A stretch of DNA of 39,943 bases from Verrucomicrobiota bacterium (lineage in GTDB: Bacteria; Verrucomicrobiota; Verrucomicrobiia; Limisphaerales; J093). The stretch is from contig VHCO01000043.1 of NCBI GenBank assembly GCA_016871715.1, forward strand, positions 1 to 39,943, read 5' to 3'. Positions 33,601-39,943 of the stretch are shown here, piece after piece; positions within the stretch are counted from its first letter, which is position 1, and every line of letters starts with the position of its first letter. The translations under genes were made by a program, and so were the position numbers. The notes under the pieces are model-generated. The model ran no database searches. It had not been told where the DNA came from and worked only from the letters and a program-made list of their open reading frames with translations.

Positions 33601-34639
33601 GACGGCGCTTGGGTGGGCGACGGCGGCGTTGGGGGCGCTCGGTTGGATCGTTCTCGTCCGGTTCGGCCGATTCAAACCTGGGCCGCCCGCGCGACCCGCC
33701 CCCACCGTCAGCGTCATCGTCCCCGCGCGCAACGAAGAGCATAACCTGCCAACCCTCCTCGGCTCGCTCTCCCGTCAATCCGTGCGACCGCTCGAGACGC
33801 TGGTTTTGGATGACAACTCGACGGACCGCACAGCCTCGCTGGCCCAGCAACTGGGCGCAACGGTCCTGACCGCCCCACCTCTGCCCGCGGGTTGGCGCGG
33901 CAAGCCTTGGGCTTGCCACCAGGGCGCACAGGTGGCGAAGGGCGAACTCCTGTTGTTTGTGGACGCCGATACCTGGCTCGAGCCAGACGGTCTGGGTCGG
34001 ATTCTCGCCGGTTACCCTGGCGGCGCGTTCTCGGTCGGCCCCTACCACGCCGTGCGCCAGTGGTACGAGGAGCTGTCGCTGTTCTTCAATATCGTCATGG
34101 CCGCGGGCACGGTCCCGGACGGTCTGTTCGGCCAATTGCTGCTTGTGGACCGGGCCAGCTATCGGCGGGTTGGCGGGCACGAATCGGTGAAGGACAAGAT
34201 CCTCGAGCACTACCGGTTAGCGGCGGCGCTGCGCGCCGCGGGCCTGCCGGTCGGGAGCGTGACGGGGCAGGGTCTGTGCTCGGTCCGGATGTATCCCAAG
34301 GGCCTGGGCGAGTTGGTGGCTGGTTGGACCAAGGGCTTCGCTTCTGGCGCCGAGCAAACGCCGCGGTTCAAGCGGCTGTTGGTGATTGCCTGGATGGTCG
34401 GGCTGGCGAGCGCTCCGCTCGGAGTCTGGGGCGGCAGCGACACGTTGGGGTGGGGCGCGCTCTATCTGCTCGGTGCCCTGCAAGTGGGGTGGCTGAGCCG
34501 GCGGGTGGGCGCCTTTCGCTGGCCCTCGGCGCTGCTCTATCCCGTGCCGCTGTGCTTCTTCTTTGCGGTCTTTCTCCGCTCGGCGCTGCGCTCGGGCAAG
34601 TCCGTGACCTGGAAAGGACGGGAGATCCGTGCTGATTGA
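33590..34639 (+). CDS. crtQ: Glycosyltransferase family 2, CrtQ-like
   Basis: A 349-residue protein. An N-terminal helix (about 5-27) is followed by a GT-A domain with SVIVPARNEEHNL, LVLDDNSTDRTA and FVDADTWLEPDG (DxD). C-terminal membrane helices follow (about 265-335). This layout matches 4,4'-diaponeurosporenoate glycosyltransferase, which esterifies a carotenoic acid with a sugar at the membrane. It overlaps crtN at the start and the crtO-like gene at its end (34629-34639), so the three form one translational unit. Confidence 0.82.
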   Translation: MDLETALGWATAALGALGWIVLVRFGRFKPGPPARPAPTVSVIVPARNEEHNLPTLLGSLSRQSVRPLETLVLDDNSTDRTASLAQQLGATVLTAPPLPAGWRGKPWACHQGAQVAKGELLLFVDADTWLEPDGLGRILAGYPGGAFSVGPYHAVRQWYEELSLFFNIVMAAGTVPDGLFGQLLLVDRASYRRVGGHESVKDKILEHYRLAAALRAAGLPVGSVTGQGLCSVRMYPKGLGELVAGWTKGFASGAEQTPRFKRLLVIAWMVGLASAPLGVWGGSDTLGWGALYLLGALQVGWLSRRVGAFRWPSALLYPVPLCFFFAVFLRSALRSGKSVTWKGREIRAD

Positions 34640-35237
34640 ACTGCCCATCGGCTGGGTGATCGCCCTGAACGTGGTGGGATGGCTCTTTCTCCAACTGGCC
34701 CTCGCCTGGATCTTCACGCGTTTGCCGGTAGCTTGGTTCAACCCAGGCAACGGCTTCGCCTGCGAAGCGAGCGGCCGCTGCTACGAGCGAGTCTTTCGAA
34801 TCAAGGCCTGGAAGGATCATCTGCCCGACGCAGCCCGCTGGTTCGGCGGGGGCTTTGCCAAGGGTAACCTCGCCGGACGCGGCCCCGAGTACCTGCGGCG
34901 GTTCATCCGCGAGACATGGCGCGGTGAGCTTTGCCACTGGGCCGCGCTCGGCTGCGCGCCGCTGTTCTTCCTTTGGAACCCGTGGTGGGGCGACGCGATC
35001 GTCCTCGCCTACGCCTTGGGGGCCAACGGGCCCTGCATCTTGGTGCAACGCTACAACCGCGCCCGGTTCCAACGCCTCCTCGCCCGACGCCCGCGTTCGG
35101 ACTATCGTCTTCCCAGCCAACCGGCGCTACTTCGTCTCCTCGGACCGGATTCTGATCCGGAACACGGGGGAGGCACTGTTCTTCCGCCAAGACATGCCCG
35201 GTCACATCAAGCACGAGCGCGGCGACACCTTCAGTGA
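34629..35237 (+). CDS. crtO: Glycosyl carotenoid acyltransferase, CrtO-like, with altered C-terminus
   Basis: Starts at a GTG overlapping the crtQ stop. Residues 1-155 match the small membrane acyltransferase family: an N-terminal helix, RIKAWKDHLPD, FIRETWRGELCHW, and NGPCILVQRYNRARFQRLL near the normal end of the family (about 165 residues). It would attach a fatty acid to the glycosyl carotenoid. After RLLARR the frame continues for about 45 residues (PRSDYRLPSQP...) with no family similarity. This tail is read out of frame from a foreign gene remnant at 35095-35324. The core looks intact; whether the tail matters is unknown. Confidence 0.8.
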   Translation: MLIELPIGWVIALNVVGWLFLQLALAWIFTRLPVAWFNPGNGFACEASGRCYERVFRIKAWKDHLPDAARWFGGGFAKGNLAGRGPEYLRRFIRETWRGELCHWAALGCAPLFFLWNPWWGDAIVLAYALGANGPCILVQRYNRARFQRLLARRPRSDYRLPSQPALLRLLGPDSDPEHGGGTVLPPRHARSHQARARRHLQ

Positions 35238-35324
35238 AATCTACTTGTGGAGCGGGTGTGCGACCAATACCGCGGCCACACGGAGTTGGTCGTGTCACCG
35301 GGAAGCTGGCACCTCATTCCCTAA
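35095..35324 (+). pseudogene. Frameshifted 3' remnant of an unidentified gene behind crtO
   Basis: In a frame different from crtO, the sequence reads VRTIVFPANRRYFVSSDR, LIRNTGEALFFRQDMPGHI and KHERGDTFSEIYL. A one-base shift near 35245-35255 restores VERVCDQYRGHTELVVSPGSWHLIP before a TAA at 35322-35324. It reads like the last 75 residues of a real protein, with natural composition across the shift. No start or 5' part is present. I do not recognise the family. Confidence 0.6.
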
Positions 35325-35383
35325 GGCGCCCGCACTGTAGCCCCTAAACGGTAACGGAACGACAACGCGCCGCGCCACAGAAC

Positions 35384-36052
35384 TCACTTCTCTCGCGTGT
35401 AGGGTTCTTCCTCCCAATTGTTCGCGGGCCAGAAGAAGCTGTCCACACTGCCATCGTACCGGAGGCAGAGATCTTTGACGTTGGTCTTCTTGCTGAAGCT
35501 CTTCTGCGGATCGAACTTGTCGCCGGTCCAACCGCTGAACAGGTGGCGGTGCCAAGGACAGGCGGCCACGATGAAACGCGTGCTCCACCGTTCGAGTTGG
35601 CCCTTGAGCCAGGCCTTCCCCTCGGGCGTGGTCTGCTGCCACGGGCCCAGGTGGTAAGCGTAGCTGGTGGTGAACTCGCCGAAATACTCCCAGCCCAGGT
35701 CGATCGTGATCCGGCCACGCGTTCGGTCCGACAGGCAAATGAATGAATTGGTGTTGGCGACATAGCCCTTCTCGAGGTAGGGCTGGTTGCCGCCCGGAAA
35801 ACCATAGGTCCGATTGGTGGGATTGACCAGGTACAGGGGCGGCCGCTCGGTGTGGTCGTCGCGGTACATCTGAATGCCCAACCCGATCTGCCGAAGGTTG
35901 TTCGTACAATGCATCCGGCGGCTCAGTTCCTTCGACCGCCCCAAAACCGGCAGGAGCAGGCTCGCCAAAATCGCAATGATCGCCACCACCACCAGCAACT
36001 CGATGAGCGTGAACGCGCCCGTACGCCGGCCGCACGTCAGGGTGGTCTTCAT
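35384..36052 (-). CDS. Pseudopilin-like protein with prepilin N-methylation signal
   Basis: A 222-residue protein from the ATG at 36052, which gives a normal short leader ([13 protein letters not shown]) before [24 protein letters not shown]. Prepilin cleavage lies at GA|FTLIE, with Ala instead of Gly at -1. The following [24 protein letters not shown] is the usual helix extension. The rest includes CLSDRTRGR and a [10 protein letters not shown] end instead of the standard H-x-DG motif. Membrane-anchored after processing; role unknown. It converges on the gene remnant behind crtO. Confidence 0.85.
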   Translation of the reverse strand: MKTTLTCGRRTGAFTLIELLVVVAIIAILASLLLPVLGRSKELSRRMHCTNNLRQIGLGIQMYRDDHTERPPLYLVNPTNRTYGFPGGNQPYLEKGYVANTNSFICLSDRTRGRITIDLGWEYFGEFTTSYAYHLGPWQQTTPEGKAWLKGQLERWSTRFIVAACPWHRHLFSGWTGDKFDPQKSFSKKTNVKDLCLRYDGSVDSFFWPANNWEEEPYTREK

Positions 36053-36119
36053 GAGGTGCAGGTTGGCGCGCCGCGCCCAGTTTGTCAATCCGCAGCCCGG
36101 CGCCTCCCCACCGCGGCCG

Positions 36120-36623
36120 TCACGCGGCCGCGTGCTTGCCTTTCCCGGCTGCAACCGCCTCCGCCTCGCGCTTCAGTGGGGTGAAGTTGCCCTGCTCACA
36201 ACAGCGCACAAAGCCTTCCGTGACCGATTTGAGGTCCTCCCACCGAGCCCGAATGCTGGCCGCTTCGGGCGGGGAGATCTGGTTGTCGGCCGCCGCCTTG
36301 GCAATGACCGAAAGCAGATCCGCGAACTCCTGCACAATCTGGTTGGTCGCCGGTATCAAATAGTGCGGATGCGGCCACATGGCCGCCGGATTCTTGATGA
36401 AAAATCCACCCGCGCGCTCGCAGAGCCATTGGACCACCCGCACGTCGCCGGTGCATTTCACCAATGCCTCGATCCGGTCCAGCGGGTTCATCGCCCCACT
36501 CCCCGTGGCTTCCGTGGGCTCCGCCCACTTGTAGATCAGGGAGAGCGACAGACCCAGTTCGGCGGCGACTTGCTTGGCGTTGGCGCGATCGTACACCTCG
36601 CGCAACAACTCATGCGATTGCAT
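36120..36623 (-). CDS. CII-like phage regulatory protein homologue
   Basis: A 167-residue protein from the ATG at 36623 ([15 protein letters not shown]); an upstream ATG adds 12 unlikely residues. The N-terminal HTH ([21 protein letters not shown]) is followed by [14 protein letters not shown] and [17 protein letters not shown]. Helical segments lie near the end. The length and layout resemble the coliphage-186 CII/CP76-type regulators, which bind DNA and activate phage promoters. No other phage genes are nearby, so it may be a domesticated regulator common to this lineage. Target unknown. Confidence 0.6.
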   Translation of the reverse strand: MQSHELLREVYDRANAKQVAAELGLSLSLIYKWAEPTEATGSGAMNPLDRIEALVKCTGDVRVVQWLCERAGGFFIKNPAAMWPHPHYLIPATNQIVQEFADLLSVIAKAAADNQISPPEAASIRARWEDLKSVTEGFVRCCEQGNFTPLKREAEAVAAGKGKHAAA

Positions 36624-36695
36624 GCAGAGCAAAATGGGCCGCAAGCGCGCCCTTGGCAAGCGTGAAGGCTGGGCTCTGTCCCATGCCCGACGGAG

Positions 36696-36714
36696 CGCGG
36701 GCGTCTCGCCCGCG
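36696..36714. repeat. GGGCGAGACGCCC palindrome, copy 2 (opposite orientation)
   Basis: CGCGGGCG-TCT-CGCCCGCG, an 8-bp stem. The reverse complement, with its CGCTCC flank, aligns with the copy at 22917-22935. It lies between two divergent genes. Confidence 0.75.
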
Positions 36715-36814
36715 GCAACTCGATGAGCCTCCCATCGCTCCTAGCCCTCCGCTTCAGCCGCTTTCGGGCTTGCCCCCCGTTTGCGTCGGAATTTTACTAC
36801 GCGTGTTCTCTGCG

Positions 36815-37024
36815 ATGAGTTCAACCAAGAAGACCCCCGCGGCCGTCGAGATCCAGGGACGCCCCCTGAAATGCCTGCTCTGTGGCCACACCGAGTTTTG
36901 GAAACGCGAAGCGCAGCTCAATACCACCGGGGCAACGCTGCTGGGCCTCGATTGGGCCAACGAATTGGGTTCCTGTTATGTGTGCGCCCAATGCCGCTAC
37001 ATCCATTGGTTCCTGCCCGAGTAA
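36815..37024 (+). CDS. Small zinc-ribbon protein
   Basis: A 69-residue protein from the ATG at 36815 (MSSTKKTPAAVE). CLLCGH and CYVCAQC form a four-cysteine Zn ribbon about 30 residues apart, with FWKREAQLNTTGATLLGLDWANE between. It resembles the YpzJ-like predicted nucleic-acid-binding Zn-ribbon family. The downstream gene starts 18 bases later, so the two may be co-transcribed. Role unknown. Confidence 0.75.
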   Translation: MSSTKKTPAAVEIQGRPLKCLLCGHTEFWKREAQLNTTGATLLGLDWANELGSCYVCAQCRYIHWFLPE

Positions 37025-37042
37025 ACTCCGCCTCCCTGACTC

Positions 37043-38074
37043 ATGACGAACCGACCTATAACCACCTCGAACCCGTGTCCGGCCCTCCACCCGCGCCTGG
37101 CAACCAACTGCCTCGCAGCCAAACGCCCAGCGCTTGGCCTGGGCATCGCGGCCTTTGCCGTGCTCCTCCCAGGGCTGATTTGGAGCCAACCTGCCGATCA
37201 GGCCACCGCTGACCTCCGCCCCAAGTACACCGTGGGCCAGCGGTTCCTGCATCGCTTGAGCACCCAGCAGGACCAACAGATCTCCAACCCGGGGGCGGCC
37301 GAGCCCATGAAACAGGAGACCCAACACACCCAAGACGTGGCTCTGCTCGTTGCCAAAGAACGCGCCGGCGGCGGCCACGAACTCGATGTCGAGTTCGTCG
37401 CCCAGCAACTCGAGACCCGCATGGGCGGACGCGTGGCCATGAGCTTCGATTCCAAAACCAACCCGACTGAGGATTCGGCCAATCCCCTCGCCCCGATGCT
37501 CCGGCACATGACGGGCGCCAAGATCAAGTTGCTGACCGACGCCCAGGGCAAGATCGAGCACGTCGAGGGCCTCAAGGAACTGGCCCAAAAGATGGCTGCC
37601 GACGGTTCGTTGATCTCCCAGGCCGTCGTCCAATCGATGGTGGGCGGAGACAGTCTCAAACATCTGGGCCTCTTCCCGGAAGGGCTGCCGAGCAAGCCGG
37701 TTAAGATCGGCGACCGTTGGCCCGTCCGCACGGAGTTCTCCCTGGGCCCGCTCGGCAAGGTCAGCCTCTTCATGCAATTCGTCTTGCGTGGCTGGGAAAC
37801 CCGCCGCGGACATTCCTGCGCCATCCTAGATCACACCGGCACCATCTCGACCCCCGCCCCACCAACCGGGGCGCCTGCCCCACCGGCGAAGGTCACCGGA
37901 GACAGCTCCGGCCGAACTTGGTACTGCCCCGACCTCGGTGTGACGGTCGAGAGCAACGCCAAACAGAAGATGAACCTGCGGCTCACGATGATGGGCCAGC
38001 AAATGGCCATCCTCGTGCAAGTCGCCACGACCAACCAACTCGTCGAGGTGGGCAAGATCGACTCCGCCCCGTAG
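37043..38074 (+). CDS. Exported DUF6263-like protein
   Basis: A 343-residue protein with an N-terminal hydrophobic segment (about 31-50, LGLGIAAFAVLLPGLIWSQP) that could be a signal peptide. The body (YTVGQRFLHRLSTQQDQQI, KLLTDAQGKIEHVEGL, LPSKPVKIGDRWPV, TWYCPDLGVTVES) fits the DUF6263 family of secreted beta-rich proteins. The end of the protein (NLRLTMMGQQM) is typical of it. Function unknown. It precedes the SRP RNA gene by about 70 bases. Confidence 0.65.
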   Translation: MTNRPITTSNPCPALHPRLATNCLAAKRPALGLGIAAFAVLLPGLIWSQPADQATADLRPKYTVGQRFLHRLSTQQDQQISNPGAAEPMKQETQHTQDVALLVAKERAGGGHELDVEFVAQQLETRMGGRVAMSFDSKTNPTEDSANPLAPMLRHMTGAKIKLLTDAQGKIEHVEGLKELAQKMAADGSLISQAVVQSMVGGDSLKHLGLFPEGLPSKPVKIGDRWPVRTEFSLGPLGKVSLFMQFVLRGWETRRGHSCAILDHTGTISTPAPPTGAPAPPAKVTGDSSGRTWYCPDLGVTVESNAKQKMNLRLTMMGQQMAILVQVATTNQLVEVGKIDSAP

Positions 38075-38143
38075 ACCCATCCTGTCGGCGGCGCTTTCTC
38101 CTTGCTGGCCAAGTGAACGTGCGGCTAAATGGCCCCGGTTTTT

Positions 38144-38236
38144 GCCAGGGCCCACGGAATGCGGACTTACGAACCCCGCCAGGGCCGGAAGGCAGCAACG
38201 GTAGTTTGCTCCGCATTTGCCGTGGTCACCCTGGCT
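38144..38236 (+). ncRNA. ffs: Signal recognition particle RNA (bacterial small type)
   Basis: The conserved SRP domain IV core is present: GCCAGGGCCGGAAGGCAGCA, with its symmetric loop and GGAA tetraloop. Outer stems close well: GCCAGGG with CCCTGGC, CACGG with CCGTG, TGCGG with CCGCA. It forms the RNA part of the targeting particle with Ffh for co-translational export. Location directly before dnaX matches many bacteria. Ends are set from the stem and may differ by a few bases. Confidence 0.92.
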
Positions 38237-38350
38237 TCTTGATTCTCGATCTCTGGAGCGGGCAACACGGCGCAAGCCCAACCCGAACCGGCGCCGCCCG
38301 AGCGTGGCCGGCGCGGGCTGGCCTGACCGTGCGCGGCGTCGCACCATGCC

Positions 38351-39943
38351 ATGAGTTACCAGGTTATCGCGCGCAAGTATCGGCCGCAGCGGTTCGCGGA
38401 CGTGGTCGGCCAAGACCACGTCACGCAGACCTTGGCTAACGCCATCGCGCAGAAGCGAATCGCGCATGCCTACCTGTTCTGCGGCCCGCGCGGCACAGGC
38501 AAAACCACCATCGCCCGCATCTTCGCCAAGTGCCTCAATTGCACCGGCGGCCCCAAAGTGGACTTCGCCGACACCGACTCGCGCTGTGTCGAGATTGCCG
38601 AAGGCCGGTCGATCGACGTGCTCGAAATCGACGGCGCCAGCAATAACGGCGTCGAGCAAGTCCGCGAGCTGCGCGAAACCGTTCGCTACGCCCCAGCCTC
38701 CTCCCAGTTCAAGATCTACATCATCGACGAGGTGCACATGCTCTCGACGGCGGCGTTCAACGCCCTCCTCAAAACCCTCGAGGAACCGCCCGCCCATGTG
38801 AAGTTCATGTTCGCTACCACCGACCCCGAGAAGGTCCTCCCTACCATCCTCTCGCGCTGCCAACGCTTCGACCTGCGGCGCATCCCCTCCGCCCTCATTG
38901 TCCAACACCTCGCCCACATCGCCCGCCAAGAAGGCGTCCAAATCGACGACGCCGCCCTCTACGCCGTCGCCCGAGGTGCCGATGGCGCCATGCGCGATGC
39001 CGAGTCCGCCCTGGACCAGTTGATCAGCTTCTGTGGCCAGGAAATCGCCGAGGCCGACGTCCTGGCCATGTTCGGCCTCGCCGCCCACGGGCAGATCCTC
39101 GCGCTGGCTGAGGCCGTCATCGCCGGCACACCCGAACCCGCGCTGCGCCACCTCGACGAACTCGCTCGCCATGGCAAAGACCTTGGCCGGCTCCTCGCCG
39201 ACCTCCTCCATCACTTCCGCAACCTCCTGATCTACGAAGTCGCCCACGCCGATCTCGGCCTGCTCGAGGTCTCCGAGGCCGAAGCAGCCGCCCTCAAGAC
39301 CCACGCCGGCCAGATCGACGCCCCCGCCGTCACCCGCGTCATGGAGGTGCTCAGCGACAGCGAAAACCGGCTCCGCGAAGCCGTGTCCAAACGCATCCTG
39401 CTCGAGGTCAGCATCCTCAAGGCCATTCAGGCGCGCAACGCCGTCAGCGTCGAAACCTTGCTCCACCACCTCGAAACCCTCCGCCAGCAAGACGGCGCCG
39501 AACCGCCCCCAGCCAACCCCGCCGCCACCACGGCCGGCCCGTCGCCAGCGACCCGTGCCGCCGCGGCCGGGCCCCAATCGGCTGCACCAGGACCGGCCGT
39601 CGCCACTCCATCGCCCCCCGCATCGTCACCGGCCTCCGGCTCGGTTGCCCCACAGCCAGCCGCAACAGACGCACCCAGTCTGACTGCACTCTGGGACGCG
39701 TTGCTCGCGGCCGTGGGCAAAGAAAGCCGGTTTGCGCGCAGCTACCTCGAGAAGGGTACCCCCATCTCATGCGTAGATAGACTCCTCACGATCGGCTACG
39801 ACCCCAGCGCGCTCGACACCCTCCAACTGGTCGACAGCACACGGTACCATACCCTTCTGCAGACCAAGCTCCAGGACCTGGGCATACCCGGTGCGCGGGT
39901 CAAGTTCGTCAAGACCGACGGACCGACTGCCGTGCCGGCGACC
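38351..39943 (+). CDS. dnaX: DNA polymerase III tau/gamma subunit (partial, runs off right edge)
   Basis: At least 531 residues from the ATG at 38351 (MSYQVIARKYRPQRFADVVG). Walker A GPRGTGKT at 45-52, Walker B IYIIDEVHML, and sensor motif LSRCQRFDL show an AAA+ clamp-loader subunit. Regions I-III are complete and a Pro/Ala-rich linker begins near residue 390. The Zn module is unusual: Cys61, Cys64 and Cys79 are present, but the positions of the two middle cysteines of the E. coli C64/C73/C76/C79 set hold Ala73 and Asp76. The usual 'xPCGxCxxC' segment reads DFADTDSRC. No ribosomal frameshift motif is visible in this part. It loads the sliding clamp and links polymerases at the fork. Confidence 0.95.
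   Translation, partial: MSYQVIARKYRPQRFADVVGQDHVTQTLANAIAQKRIAHAYLFCGPRGTGKTTIARIFAKCLNCTGGPKVDFADTDSRCVEIAEGRSIDVLEIDGASNNGVEQVRELRETVRYAPASSQFKIYIIDEVHMLSTAAFNALLKTLEEPPAHVKFMFATTDPEKVLPTILSRCQRFDLRRIPSALIVQHLAHIARQEGVQIDDAALYAVARGADGAMRDAESALDQLISFCGQEIAEADVLAMFGLAAHGQILALAEAVIAGTPEPALRHLDELARHGKDLGRLLADLLHHFRNLLIYEVAHADLGLLEVSEAEAAALKTHAGQIDAPAVTRVMEVLSDSENRLREAVSKRILLEVSILKAIQARNAVSVETLLHHLETLRQQDGAEPPPANPAATTAGPSPATRAAAAGPQSAAPGPAVATPSPPASSPASGSVAPQPAATDAPSLTALWDALLAAVGKESRFARSYLEKGTPISCVDRLLTIGYDPSALDTLQLVDSTRYHTLLQTKLQDLGIPGARVKFVKTDGPTAVPAT

Noticed and set aside
36821-37813. Antisense open frame opposite the Zn-ribbon and DUF6263-like genes
   Set aside because: Spans two real genes on the other strand and has no domain.

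Overview
This is a GC-rich bacterial chromosome segment, most likely from a Verrucomicrobiota member (Limisphaerales/Pedosphaera-like) or a close PVC relative. The evidence is two pseudopilins of the type common in that phylum (FTLIELLVV leader, later H-x-DG region), a Tat-exported Gfo/Idh/MocA protein, paired PQQ-like propellers, a hydrazine-synthase-alpha-like PD40/haem protein, a VIT-VWA lipoprotein, a URO-D-like protein, and short palindromic repeats built around GGTAGGGCG. Taxonomy is inferred from gene content only.

Layout. 1-193: edge fragment of a large repeat-type surface protein. 635-3360: two translationally coupled PQQ-like propellers (minus). 3522-5237: two-RCK K+ channel (minus). 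5431-10381: Gfo/Idh/MocA protein, NhaD-type antiporter (minus), GH97 glycosidase. 10531-15841: repeat-rich leader, ECF sigma factor, membrane-anchored dockerin-like protein, lipoprotein, secreted cohesin-like protein and VIT-VWA lipoprotein, all on the plus strand with two ATGA overlaps. 15930-17450: decaying sialidase/esterase composite gene. 18031-19896: MsbA-like ABC exporter with repeated AAAGAnGTTGACA elements on both sides. 20308-20638: 13-bp tandem array. 20731-22972: pseudopilin and URO-D-like protein (minus). 23348-27960: orphan response regulator, YghO-like acetyltransferase, HZS-alpha-like protein. 28091-35237: carotenoid cluster (CrtP-like, aldehyde dehydrogenase, TPR protein, CrtN, CrtQ, CrtO) resembling the acyl-glycosyl C30 carotenoid pathway known from staphyloxanthin. 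35384-38074: second pseudopilin, CII-like protein, Zn-ribbon protein, DUF6263-like protein. 38144-39943: SRP RNA followed by dnaX, which runs off the window.

How the genes may work together. The most interesting candidate system is 10717-15841: a regulator (ECF sigma), an inner-membrane protein exposing two Ca-binding dockerin-type loops, a secreted cohesin-like protein, and lipoproteins including an adhesive VWA domain. This suggests a cell-envelope assembly held by a non-cellulosomal cohesin-dockerin pair. The carotenoid genes give a nearly complete route from a C30 desaturation substrate to an acylated glycosyl ester. The squalene/diapophytoene synthase is not in the window.

The region also shows genome plasticity: three exact-length 82-bp palindromes plus two degenerate ones, two other short palindrome families, tandem repeats, a multiply damaged sialidase-esterase gene, and a foreign gene tail fused behind crtO. 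No transposase, integrase, tRNA or CRISPR array was seen.
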